From: Gemmatales bacterium
Lineage (GTDB): Bacteria > Planctomycetota > Planctomycetia > Gemmatales > HRBIN36
DNA length: 37,426 nucleotides
Direction of reading: 5' to 3'
NCBI GenBank assembly: GCA_025056555.1
Contig: JANWVZ010000016.1
Span: 1-37,426 of the forward strand
Below are positions 24,074 through 32,767 of this stretch, piece after piece. Positions within the stretch are counted from its first letter, which is position 1. Each line of letters starts with the position of its first letter. Under the pieces are notes generated by a model. That model was not told where the DNA came from. It made no database searches and saw only the letters and a list, made by a program, of their open reading frames with translations. The position numbers and the translations under genes were made by a program.

Positions 24074-25810
24074 ATGAGCCAATGGTGTGAAACCGAGCCG
24101 AACTTCCTAGCCGTGCAGCCGCGCATCCTGGTCTTGCAAAGTTCGCCCCAATCCAACCCGCTGCTGTGGAAGCCAGGGGAAGTTGAATACGTTTATGCCG
24201 ACAGTTTGCCGGAAGCCATCACTTTGCTCAGGCGCGGCGATATTGTGGGGGTGTTGGCGGATATTCATGACATTAATCTCCTGGAACAAGGGGAAACGGT
24301 ACTCCAGGCCAACCGCATCCTGGAATTGCTGGAAGATGGCGTGGCATTGGTTGATGAGCAGTGGCGAATCCTTTGGGCCAATTCGCGCTTCCGCTCGTGG
24401 TGCACGGGGCCTGTGGAGGAGGTGCGTTTTTATGATGCGTTAGGTTCTCCGGAGATTTTGGGGCCGGAGTACAGCCCGTTTCATGCCGCGATGCAGCAAG
24501 GACGCGTTGCCACCTGTCTGCGCACCAGTCAGGGACTGTTTCTGGAATTGATTGTTACGCTCTTATCGTCCCAACAGGGAAAACCCACGCATTTTCTGGT
24601 ATTAGGGCGGGATATTACCAACGAAAGGCAGCGCCAGCAGAAACTCGATGCGATTCATCGTGCAGGCCGAGCTTTGGCCGCGCTCTCCCCCGAACAACTG
24701 GCGCATATGACTCCTTCCGAACGCATCGAACTGCTTAAGCAAAACATCTTGCGCTACACCCACGACCTGTTGCATTACGACGTCATTGAGGTTCGCTTAC
24801 TGGATCCAAGAACGGGTAAGCTGGAATTGTTAGTCGCCGAGGGCATCACTTCGGAAGCGGCGCAACGCGAGTTATACGCACGGCCACAAGGCAACGGTAT
24901 TACCGGTTTTGTTGCCAGTAGCGGCAAGAGTTATCTTTGCCCGGATACCGCTCATGATCCGCTCTACCTGGAAGGCGCCCGCGGTGCACGGAGTTCGCTG
25001 ACTGTGCCTTTACTGTTCCAGGACCGAGTCATCGGCACGTTCAATGTGGAAAGCCCCAAGCCGAACGCCTTTACCGAGGAAGACCAGCAATTCCTTGAAA
25101 TTTTTTCCCGTGAAATCGCGCAGGCGATTCATACGTTGGAGCTGTTAGTCGCCGAAAAACGCGAAACTGTCAGCCAATCGCTCGACCTGATTCGACGCGA
25201 AATCGCTATGCCCCTGGATGCCATTCTTATCACGGCTGCCATGCTCCAGGAGCGCTACATCGGCCATGACGACGAAATGGTCGAGCAACTGAACACCATC
25301 CTGAAGAATGCTCGGACCATTCAGGAGTGTCTGATCCGCGTGGGAGAAACCATGACCCCGCCTCAAGCTCAGTCCGAGGGAGGCCATCATCAGGGGCTGC
25401 GAAGATTACGTGTGCTGGTGGTGGATAGCGATGAGCGGGTACGCCGTTCGGCCCATAGTTTGCTGGAACGCTTCGGCTGCCGCGTGGAAACCGCTCGGGT
25501 GGGACGCGAGGCCATCTCCTTGGCACGGCTCCACGCCTATGACGTGATTGTAACCGACATTCGCTTGCCGGACTATGAAGACGGTTACGAACTTTGCCAG
25601 CAGCTACGCCAGCTCCAGCCTGGCACCCACGTCATCCTGATGACCGGTTTCGGCTACGACGCTAAACACACGATCATACGAGCTCGCCAGGCAGGGTTGA
25701 TTGTCGGTACCTTGTTCAAGCCTTTTCGGGTCGAACAGTTACTCAGCTTGCTGGAGTCCCTGCCTCGGACTAAGGATTCCAGGCCAGAACCGGCGGTAAC
25801 CACTGCTTGA
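24074..25810 (+). CDS. PAS-GAF-receiver signalling protein with degenerate kinase core
   Basis: 578 residues. Domains in order: a degenerate receiver-like segment (about 16-75), a PAS domain (about 80-182, ALVDEQWRILWANSRF), a GAF domain (about 220-355, GITGFVASSGKSYLCPD and SSLTVPL), a helical DHp-like segment (about 362-425), and an intact C-terminal receiver (about 444-562). The DHp-like helix reads RREIAMPLDAIL where histidine kinases read xHEIRTPLNAIL, so the phospho-accepting histidine is arginine (Arg375). No ATP-binding kinase domain follows. The receiver keeps its acidic pair (Asp451, Asp453), acceptor Asp495, Thr524 and Lys549. It therefore probably senses a ligand but cannot autophosphorylate, and receives phosphate from another kinase. 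moaC follows after 49 bases. Confidence 0.85.
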   Translation: MSQWCETEPNFLAVQPRILVLQSSPQSNPLLWKPGEVEYVYADSLPEAITLLRRGDIVGVLADIHDINLLEQGETVLQANRILELLEDGVALVDEQWRILWANSRFRSWCTGPVEEVRFYDALGSPEILGPEYSPFHAAMQQGRVATCLRTSQGLFLELIVTLLSSQQGKPTHFLVLGRDITNERQRQQKLDAIHRAGRALAALSPEQLAHMTPSERIELLKQNILRYTHDLLHYDVIEVRLLDPRTGKLELLVAEGITSEAAQRELYARPQGNGITGFVASSGKSYLCPDTAHDPLYLEGARGARSSLTVPLLFQDRVIGTFNVESPKPNAFTEEDQQFLEIFSREIAQAIHTLELLVAEKRETVSQSLDLIRREIAMPLDAILITAAMLQERYIGHDDEMVEQLNTILKNARTIQECLIRVGETMTPPQAQSEGGHHQGLRRLRVLVVDSDERVRRSAHSLLERFGCRVETARVGREAISLARLHAYDVIVTDIRLPDYEDGYELCQQLRQLQPGTHVILMTGFGYDAKHTIIRARQAGLIVGTLFKPFRVEQLLSLLESLPRTKDSRPEPAVTTA

Positions 25811-25859
25811 ACTGGGCGCATTAGTTGGTGCCTGACTTCTGCGAGGAGACAAGAACACA

Positions 25860-26363
25860 GTGACTACCGCGACCCCATCTGGTCCCGACACGCAGTTCAG
25901 CCACTTTGATGAGCACGGCTCCAGTCGCATGGTCAATACCTCGGCCAAGCCGGAGACCTTGCGCTGGGCCCGGGCCTCCGCGCGACTGCGGATGCTTCCC
26001 AGTACCGCGGCTATGATTCGGGATCGCCGTCTGGCGAAAGGCGACGTCTTGGCGGTGGCTCAACTGGCTGGGATTCAGGCGGTCAAACACACCCCCTTTC
26101 TGATTCCCCTGTGCCATCCGCTTCCCATCACTTCCGTCGAAGTGCATTTCACCTGGCTGAATAACGAACTGCTGCACGTCGAAGCTCGTGTAGAGTGCAT
26201 TGCTCGCACCGGCGTCGAGATGGAAGCGCTCACCGCAGTCGCTGTGGCAGCACTTACCGTTTACGACATGTGTAAGGCCGTGGACCGCACTATGGTCATT
26301 GAGAACATTCAGTTGGAAGAGAAAGCCGGCGGTACATCCGGGCATTTCGTTCGCTCTGCTTGA
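25860..26363 (+). CDS. moaC: Cyclic pyranopterin monophosphate synthase MoaC
   Basis: 167 residues from a GTG start with GAGGAG 11 bases upstream. MoaC converts the MoaA product, 3',8-cyclo-7,8-dihydro-GTP, to cyclic pyranopterin monophosphate in molybdenum-cofactor synthesis, in the cytoplasm. Recognisable features are the FSHFDEHGSSRMVNTSAK opening (usual xxMVDVSxK), the KHTPFLIPLCHPLPI substrate loop, and the MEALTAVAVAALTVYDMCKAVDR helix with the catalytic lysine and aspartate. Size is normal. No other moa/moe gene is in the window. It lies between a signalling gene and a prenyl synthase on the same strand; that order suggests co-transcription, not a shared pathway. Confidence 0.95.
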   Translation: MTTATPSGPDTQFSHFDEHGSSRMVNTSAKPETLRWARASARLRMLPSTAAMIRDRRLAKGDVLAVAQLAGIQAVKHTPFLIPLCHPLPITSVEVHFTWLNNELLHVEARVECIARTGVEMEALTAVAVAALTVYDMCKAVDRTMVIENIQLEEKAGGTSGHFVRSA

Positions 26364-26504
26364 AGAAGTCTGTTTCAGCCGCTGGGATTCGTCCAACGAA
26401 AATCTAATGGCCGAGTTGGTTTGCCGCTTTTTCTTGCCAAAAAAGTTTCGGTCGCTAAAATCATTTCAATTACCACTGAAACTTCTAAAGAATCGAATAA
26501 TCGT

Positions 26505-27518
26505 ATGACTCCTGACCTGCTTGGCGGTTCCGCTGCAAAGTGCGTCGCGGAGCCGACCTTCGACGATGTGGTGCGCCTGGTCGCGGACGATTTGCGGGAA
26601 GTCGAATTGCTTCTGCACCGCGAAATTCGCAGTTCCATTCCGGAAGTGCAACGGGTCCTGGAGCAGGTGCGACTCTATCGGGGAAAGAGATTGCGGCCCA
26701 TGCTGTTGCTGCTATCAGCGCGCCTGTTTGGTGTAGTGCGACCGGAGCATCATCTCCTTGCCGTGGTTCTGGAGATGATCCATACCGCCACTCTGATTCA
26801 CGACGACATCCTGGACGGTGCTCATCTCCGTCGTCATCAGCCTACATTGCACGTCAGTTGGGGGGTGCCGGCGGCCGTGCTCGCGGGTGATTACCTTTTC
26901 AGTCATGCATTCACGTTAGCCAGCCAGACCGGCAGTACGCTGGCCTGCCAATTGATCGGACAAGTCACCAATCGCGTTTGCGAAGGGGAAATGCACCAGT
27001 CCTTATGCCAGAATCGCTTCGAGTTATCGGAAGAGGAGTACTTCACCATTATCCGCGCCAAGACCGCAGAATTGACCAGCCTGGCTTGCCGACTTGGTGC
27101 TTTGTTCTCCCAGGCCCCGCCACAGCAGGTCGAAGCACTGGCTGAATACGGCCTGCATCTCGGTTTAGCCTTCCAGATTAGCGACGATCTCCTGGATTTC
27201 ATCGGGGATGAGAAACGTGCAGGTAAGTCTCTAGGTACCGACTGGACCCTGGCTAAGCTCACTTTACCTGTTATTTATTGGCGCGACCAGCTTACGCCGC
27301 AACAACGCCAGTACTATATCCAGGCTTGGCGACACCATCAGCTGCCCCTGGCCGAGCTGCGCTGTTTGCTGGAACAATGTGGTGCTCTCAGTGCTGCCCG
27401 GCAACGCGCCGCTCAGCACGTTCAATATGCCGAACAAGCCCTCAGCTATGTACCGCTTATTCCTGAACGCTTCGCCCTGCAGGCATTGGCTCAATTCACC
27501 ATCCGCCGCGAACTTTAG
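26505..27518 (+). CDS. Long-chain polyprenyl diphosphate synthase
   Basis: 337 residues from the ATG at 26505; a frame extending 28 codons upstream (TTG at 26421) has no better ribosome site, and neither start is well supported. This trans-prenyltransferase condenses isopentenyl diphosphate onto an allylic primer. GKRLRP (60-65), the first aspartate-rich motif DDILD (100-104) and the second DDLLD (227-231) are intact. The residues four and five before the first motif are small (Thr96, Ala95), which in this family allows long products, as expected of a quinone side-chain synthase (IspB/HepT type). Chain length is inference. Confidence 0.92.
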   Translation: MTPDLLGGSAAKCVAEPTFDDVVRLVADDLREVELLLHREIRSSIPEVQRVLEQVRLYRGKRLRPMLLLLSARLFGVVRPEHHLLAVVLEMIHTATLIHDDILDGAHLRRHQPTLHVSWGVPAAVLAGDYLFSHAFTLASQTGSTLACQLIGQVTNRVCEGEMHQSLCQNRFELSEEEYFTIIRAKTAELTSLACRLGALFSQAPPQQVEALAEYGLHLGLAFQISDDLLDFIGDEKRAGKSLGTDWTLAKLTLPVIYWRDQLTPQQRQYYIQAWRHHQLPLAELRCLLEQCGALSAARQRAAQHVQYAEQALSYVPLIPERFALQALAQFTIRREL

Positions 27519-27624
27519 TGTCGCTCGTAAACTTAGGAACTTAGTGATTTTACCTGGCGAGGGGATGGCGCCAGTTCTAACACCGTATCAGTAACTTTCA
27601 GTACTCACTAAGTGTTTGCAAGCT

Positions 27625-27700
27625 AACAATTTGTGAGCCACAATTGTTCAGGCGGTATGCCTCGGTGCTATCTAAGTCCTAACACACAACGCTGAGGCAT
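27625..27700. terminator. Two strong hairpins after the polyprenyl synthase gene
   Basis: AACAATT-T-GTG (27625-27635) pairs with CAC-AATTGTT (27639-27648) around a three-base loop, with one bulged T. ATGCCTCGGTG (27657-27667) pairs with CGCTGAGGCAT (27690-27700) through eleven pairs, two of them wobbles. Neither is followed by a long T-run. They probably mark the end of the upstream transcript or structure the next leader. Confidence 0.38.
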
Positions 27701-27745
27701 TTCGGCTAATCTAGCATCCACTCTCAAGGACAAGGAGGCCTGTCC

Positions 27746-28216
27746 ATGATGCGCTGGCTTAGCGTAGGATGTATATGGCTGGTATCAGGAAGTTGGCTGG
27801 CGGCACAATCTCCCGCGGGTTCGATAGCTCAGCCTTCGTCAGCGCCCAGTTACCTATCCCCATTGGCGATGCAGCACTCATCGGCCCAACCCCAACAGGC
27901 CCAACCCGCAGCTCCGCCGACGATGCCTCCAGAGCCTGTGCCCAGTTATCGTATTCCGGTTCCAGCCCACGGCATGACTGGCACGCCTCCGCTACCTCCT
28001 TATGCTTGGCCTACGTATGCCCCCTATAATAATTACTCGCGGGTTGCCTATCCTGCTTGCTATCCTTATGAAGCGTTTCCTTATTTTGGACCCTTCTATC
28101 CCTTCCCGAAAGTTCCCCTCGGTTGGCGTGCTGTGAAACTCGAATGGAATGATGGATTCTGGTTTCTTAGTACCCATGCACAACGTTATGATTATTGGGT
28201 TCTGCGCTTCTGGTAA
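27746..28216 (+). CDS. Small secreted proline/tyrosine-rich protein, function unknown
   Basis: 156 residues. AAGGAGG seven bases before the ATG is a very good ribosome site. The first ~20 residues form a signal peptide ending WLAAQS. The middle (about 25-115) is proline-, serine- and alanine-rich, with a tyrosine-rich stretch (PPYAWPTYAPYNNYSRVAYP). The last ~35 residues (GWRAVKLEWNDGFWFLSTHA...DYWVLRFW) look folded and end in an aromatic residue. I do not recognise a named family. A low-complexity linker followed by a compact C-terminal module suggests a cell-surface or envelope protein. Confidence 0.78.
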   Translation: MMRWLSVGCIWLVSGSWLAAQSPAGSIAQPSSAPSYLSPLAMQHSSAQPQQAQPAAPPTMPPEPVPSYRIPVPAHGMTGTPPLPPYAWPTYAPYNNYSRVAYPACYPYEAFPYFGPFYPFPKVPLGWRAVKLEWNDGFWFLSTHAQRYDYWVLRFW

Positions 28217-28294
28217 TCTTTATAATCTTCATTTCAACTGATTCCCTGCTTTGCCTGATTAATCTAGGGATTTAGTATCTGATAGAGGTAACCC

Positions 28295-29362
28295 ATGAGG
28301 ACAAAATTCACGATAGTCCTGCTGACGGGTTGGTTTGCTGTACTCTTTGGGTTAGCATTTAGTCCGAGCACTCCGTTAGCTCAACCGCGCAAATGGTCCT
28401 GGCATGGTATTTATCCGACAGTTCTGACCCCTTGGCGTTGCGATGGCCGTGTTGATGAAGATGCTTTGCGCTGTCAAATCGAATACCAGTTGCGAGGTGG
28501 TGTGCACGGGGTACTGGTCCTGGGCACATTGGGGGAAGGCGATTATGCCACCTTCGAAGAGCGGGCTTCGGTGATCCGCACCGCAGTGGCCACCGTTCGG
28601 CAGCGGGTGCCGGTAGTGGTGGGCCTCCATACTGCCGACATCCGCGATGCCCTGCACAAGGCAGAACAGGCTCGAACACTAGGGGCCGATGCTTTACTCG
28701 TTAAGTATCTAGGGGACCCTTGTCCCGATGCGGAACGTGTGCATCAGTTCTATCAGCAACTAAGTCGAGCTGACACATTGCCGATTTTTTACTATCATTT
28801 CCCAGGCCAGACAGGACTTTATTTGTCACCTCTGGAATTGGCCAGGATCTTGAGTTTACCTAACGTCATCGGCATCAAGACCTCCACGTTAGACTTAGCA
28901 GAGACTCGCACATTAATAAGTCTCACCCAAGGCCAGGGCAAAGTCTTTCTGAGCGGAACGGCTCTCAACCTCACTCAATACTTAGAAACGGGCGGCCAAG
29001 GGGCCATGTGTCCGGAAGCGGTCCTCTTACCATGTCATACCGTGGCCGTTTATGAAGCCTATCTCCAGGGAGCGACGACGCAGGCACGCACCTGGCAACG
29101 GCAACTTTTCGTCGTCGCTCCCCTGCTCCGCGACAGTCCGACTCCCGTGAGCCTGGCTCGCTCCGTCGTGATGTTTACCCAGGACCGCGAACTTAGTATT
29201 CCCGTACGGGAGGATACCGGGCAGGCACGTCTCAAGGCCACTTTGAACGAACTAGGAGTTTGTATGAGCGCGGCTGTGAAATGTCCGTTGCCTCAACTGG
29301 ATACTCACGACCGCCTGAAGGTCAGGCTGGCCGTCGCGCGGATTCGCCTGATGAGCAAATGA
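28295..29362 (+). CDS. Exported DapA/NanA-family (dihydrodipicolinate synthase-like) protein
   Basis: 355 residues, about 55 longer than cytoplasmic DapA. The first ~30 residues are a clear signal peptide (Met-Arg-Thr-Lys-Phe..., cleaving near PLAQ). A TIM barrel follows: GIYPTVLTPWRCDGRVDEDAL, GTLGEG (77-82, usual GTTGE), FYYHFPG with Tyr167, and the Schiff-base Lys195 in IGIKTST. Catalytic Lys and Tyr are both present, so aldolase or lyase activity is plausible. Family members are normally cytoplasmic (lysine synthesis, sialate or keto-sugar acid cleavage), so the export signal is notable and argues against lysine synthesis. The C-terminal ~30 residues are an extra tail. GAGGT precedes the ATG. 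Confidence 0.85.
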   Translation: MRTKFTIVLLTGWFAVLFGLAFSPSTPLAQPRKWSWHGIYPTVLTPWRCDGRVDEDALRCQIEYQLRGGVHGVLVLGTLGEGDYATFEERASVIRTAVATVRQRVPVVVGLHTADIRDALHKAEQARTLGADALLVKYLGDPCPDAERVHQFYQQLSRADTLPIFYYHFPGQTGLYLSPLELARILSLPNVIGIKTSTLDLAETRTLISLTQGQGKVFLSGTALNLTQYLETGGQGAMCPEAVLLPCHTVAVYEAYLQGATTQARTWQRQLFVVAPLLRDSPTPVSLARSVVMFTQDRELSIPVREDTGQARLKATLNELGVCMSAAVKCPLPQLDTHDRLKVRLAVARIRLMSK

Positions 29363-29451
29363 GAAAACAGACGCCTCAGGCACTCAGCAGTATTCCCAGC
29401 GAACCGGACCTCCACCGGGTTGGGACTAATTCTGACTTAGAGGGTAAGCTG

Positions 29452-32400
29452 TCAGAATGCGTGTTGAAATCCGAGCCAGAACCACACGGGCTCGTCCTCG
29501 GCAATGAGGCGCGCCACATCAAAACGAAAAGTGGTACGTTCGATGAAGCTCATCCAGGCAACGTCCAGCCGCACCCCGACACCCACACTGTGGGCTATGC
29601 CATCTACTGCCCGGCCATTCAGATATATTGCGCCGACATCGTAAAAGACTGCTCCATAGACGTGACTGATTCGAGCCACATTATCGGCGACACTGAGCTG
29701 CCAATTCTTATACAAAGGGAAGCGCCACTCGACGGAAGCTAACCAGAAGGCACTGCCTTCCCGGTCACTGCGGCCCAGCCCGCGCACTCGTAACGAGCCT
29801 CCTAGCTGGAAATGCTCACCATTATCTGGCCAACCCGCACCTCCAGCGAGCCGTAAGGCCAGGCGTGTTTCTGAGAAATATCCATAACCTTCGGGGAAAC
29901 TCCATATATAACTTCCCTCCGCCAGTATCCGATGATAAGTCTCCTCGCCTCCTAAGATCGGTTGACCGTTTTCGTAATAGACATAAAAACGATAGCCGGC
30001 ATCGGGATCCCAATAAGGTGTCCGATAGTCCCGAGAGTATAGAATTCCCCACGCGGTCAGGTTATCGTATCGTTCGATCCCTGGCCGACGCACCGGCCCT
30101 GCGCCTGAGAATTCATTCTCCAGACGGCCATAGACTTCCACAAATTCGATCGGATTCATATAGAGGCTGGGCGTATAGGTGAAAATATACCGTGCAAAGA
30201 TTTTCGCCCGGTCTTTTTCAAAGTTCGACCAGTCGGTGGATAAACTGCGCATGTATTGCAGGCCCACCTGCATGCGCGGTAGCGGAAAGTGGTCGCGAAT
30301 GATATCAAAACCCACACGCCAATCCTGATCGTTAGGATCGTAGGCCAGAAACAGCCCGCCCCGCAGCGTCTGCAAACGATAGACCCCCAGACGAAGCCCC
30401 ACATAAGGCTGCTGACCGAAGGCAGGATCCATAAGCCCCGCCCAGGGACCGAATGTGATAGCGTAACCATCATAAGGAACTGTAAGATCCGTGTCATCCA
30501 GGTTAGTATAGAGCGGTGTCAGACGCCAACGTATGGGCGTATGCCATGAATTGTTCACAGGGTTGCGATCAGGTAGCACCTGGTCGGGATCAACGCGGAT
30601 GTCCCGCGGCAGATTCTCGGTTTGAAGAGTAACGCGGTAAGTGTCTGGTCCTAAACGCTCAACCTGTGCCCCATCAGACGGCAAGTCATAGAAATGCTGG
30701 TCGGGTTCAATGGGAATGATCACAGGGCGATTGTTGTCGCCGAAATTTATCAGTACTTTCGTCGGCTCGGTAAATTCACCTTTTTGCCGAACCAGTATTT
30801 CCACTTGATAGGTACACTCGCCCATACCAGGCAAGTAGCGGCTGAGCCGGGGACAAATCACGGGCCAACTTAACCCCGACTTAGTCTCGGCCCAGATACG
30901 AACGCGCTCGACAGACCAATCGGACATGCCCACACTATATAGCCAGCGTTGAAAAAAATCGCTCCAGGATTGGCCGGTATAATGCTCCAATTCCCGCTGA
31001 AAGTCGGCCACGTGAAGAATCTGAAAATAATATTTCCGATAGAGATGCCGCAGGAAATCAATGAAAGCTGCCTCTCCGAGACGGTCCTCGATCATACCAA
31101 AGATTTTACCGCCACCATCGTAAGTCATACTAAACAGGGTAACTATATGGCCGTAGCTGGGTAATGGTTGAACGATAGGGGTTTGCTCTTGTCGTGCCAG
31201 GGTTCCGTAGAGTCCACTCCAGCGATAGTCGTTATAGAACACGTTAGGTGCCCAGGAGCGCGCCCAACCGGGCAATTCCAGTAAGGCAAAGTTTTTCCCA
31301 TACTTAAGACTCATTCGTTTGGCAGTAAAGTAACTGACTATGCCCTCGTCCATCCAGGTTTCCGCGTAGCCATTGGTGCCGACTACGTTGTACCACCACT
31401 GATGCAGGGTTTCGTGGCTAATCAAGTGTTCTAAATAACGTTCGGCGAGGCGGGGTATCATAAATACGCGATGGTCAATTTGTATAATACCGCCATTTTC
31501 ATTGCCGTTCCAGGGAAAATAGGATTCCACAATGTCGAATTCGTCATAAGGGTAAGGGCCAAACCAGCGGCTATAGACAGGAATCGCGTCGCAGGCAAAC
31601 TGGAGTGCCTTGCGAGCCAGATATTCATGTTCCGGAAATGCCAGGACACGAACTCGGATGCCCTCGACGCGAGCACAATACTCCTGATAGCGATTACTGC
31701 ACACAAGACAGAAATCGCGAGCTGCAGGGCTATGTATAGTTACCCGTTTATAGCCGTCGCCGGCACGGTTTTCCGCAACTATAGTCCCCGTGCTGGCGAT
31801 GTGCTGGTCTTCGGGAAGCGTAATCTGAACCTGATAAACACCGGCTTCCTGATAGAAGGGTTGATGCCAGGGAATAAAGGGGACCGGATGCCAGCCGGCA
31901 TCATCATAATAAGCTAATACGGGATACCAGTTAGTGAGCATCGTCACGCCCCGATAATGTCCCCAACGCCCCTGAACTTCAGGCAGCTCCAGAGTATAGT
32001 CCAGAGTGACTGTCGCCGATCCTCTTGCGGGAACGGATGTGGGCAGAGGAACCACCAGCGCGGTGGGTATGTCTTCGCGCCAGTGGAAATTTAAGGCTCT
32101 GCCATCGAGCCAGACCCGATGAACAGTGAGGCGCTGACCTTGTGCATCAAGAGCCTCTTTATAAGGAGTCCGCAGCAATTCTAAGGTTTTGGCCAGCAGG
32201 GTAAGTTCTTTCCCCTCGGCCTTATAACGCGGATAGACGTTGAAGACAAGTTCCGAGGCGGGCCGATTGTGGCGGTTGACAAAGGTCACCTGTTGGCGGA
32301 CGTACACTTGTCGCTTAGCCACATCCAGTAAGACCTGGAAATGATAGCGCGGCAGCCAATCGGGAATGGAATAGCGTGGTACGGGTAAGTCTCGCGGAGA

Positions 32401-32640
32401 TACTCCTATCGGAGTGTCCTCTGACTGCGCCCAAAGCAACCCGGCACAACCTGCGAAGAATGAAGCCCACAAAAAAATTAACACCAGGAAAACAGAGCGG
32501 GAAGCCCGGAGGTTGCGGCGTAAGGTGGCGCGAAGTTTCAGCGCCAGGCCTGTGTCAGGCGGAGACGAAAATATACTTCGCCGGCGCGAGTGGGCTCGTC
32601 GCAAATGGATAGCAGAAAGCTGGGCGGTGCTCCAGGCCAT
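29452..32640 (-). CDS. M1-family metallopeptidase fused to an outer-membrane beta-barrel
   Basis: 1062 residues. A hydrophobic export segment lies at about 48-71 (FLVLIFLWASFFAG). Residues ~95-310 are the M1 N-terminal beta domain; ~325-575 is the thermolysin-like catalytic domain with HETLH (409-413) and the third zinc ligand Glu432, exactly HExxH-x18-E. After a linker and a beta-sandwich (about 600-700), residues ~740-1062 look like a 16-strand surface-antigen/Omp85-type barrel, with GGSLRVRGLGR and FYDVGAIY motifs and a C-terminal phenylalanine, the usual signal for barrel assembly. The peptidase would thus be tethered to the outer membrane, probably facing the periplasm. The ATG at 32640 has no ribosome site and gives a ~45-residue basic leader, so the true start may be later. 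A diguanylate cyclase gene lies 127 bases upstream. Confidence 0.85.
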   Translation of the reverse strand: MAWSTAQLSAIHLRRAHSRRRSIFSSPPDTGLALKLRATLRRNLRASRSVFLVLIFLWASFFAGCAGLLWAQSEDTPIGVSPRDLPVPRYSIPDWLPRYHFQVLLDVAKRQVYVRQQVTFVNRHNRPASELVFNVYPRYKAEGKELTLLAKTLELLRTPYKEALDAQGQRLTVHRVWLDGRALNFHWREDIPTALVVPLPTSVPARGSATVTLDYTLELPEVQGRWGHYRGVTMLTNWYPVLAYYDDAGWHPVPFIPWHQPFYQEAGVYQVQITLPEDQHIASTGTIVAENRAGDGYKRVTIHSPAARDFCLVCSNRYQEYCARVEGIRVRVLAFPEHEYLARKALQFACDAIPVYSRWFGPYPYDEFDIVESYFPWNGNENGGIIQIDHRVFMIPRLAERYLEHLISHETLHQWWYNVVGTNGYAETWMDEGIVSYFTAKRMSLKYGKNFALLELPGWARSWAPNVFYNDYRWSGLYGTLARQEQTPIVQPLPSYGHIVTLFSMTYDGGGKIFGMIEDRLGEAAFIDFLRHLYRKYYFQILHVADFQRELEHYTGQSWSDFFQRWLYSVGMSDWSVERVRIWAETKSGLSWPVICPRLSRYLPGMGECTYQVEILVRQKGEFTEPTKVLINFGDNNRPVIIPIEPDQHFYDLPSDGAQVERLGPDTYRVTLQTENLPRDIRVDPDQVLPDRNPVNNSWHTPIRWRLTPLYTNLDDTDLTVPYDGYAITFGPWAGLMDPAFGQQPYVGLRLGVYRLQTLRGGLFLAYDPNDQDWRVGFDIIRDHFPLPRMQVGLQYMRSLSTDWSNFEKDRAKIFARYIFTYTPSLYMNPIEFVEVYGRLENEFSGAGPVRRPGIERYDNLTAWGILYSRDYRTPYWDPDAGYRFYVYYENGQPILGGEETYHRILAEGSYIWSFPEGYGYFSETRLALRLAGGAGWPDNGEHFQLGGSLRVRGLGRSDREGSAFWLASVEWRFPLYKNWQLSVADNVARISHVYGAVFYDVGAIYLNGRAVDGIAHSVGVGVRLDVAWMSFIERTTFRFDVARLIAEDEPVWFWLGFQHAF

Positions 32641-32767
32641 CGGCGTGATAGCAGACGCCTATCTGATCGGCAGCGTCCCGGTGGCCGGCTCACCATAACC
32701 ACGGTTGTCGTGCGGTCAACGCGAATTGGCGACGTCCTGAGGACAACGGCGCGTGTCCGAACCGGCG

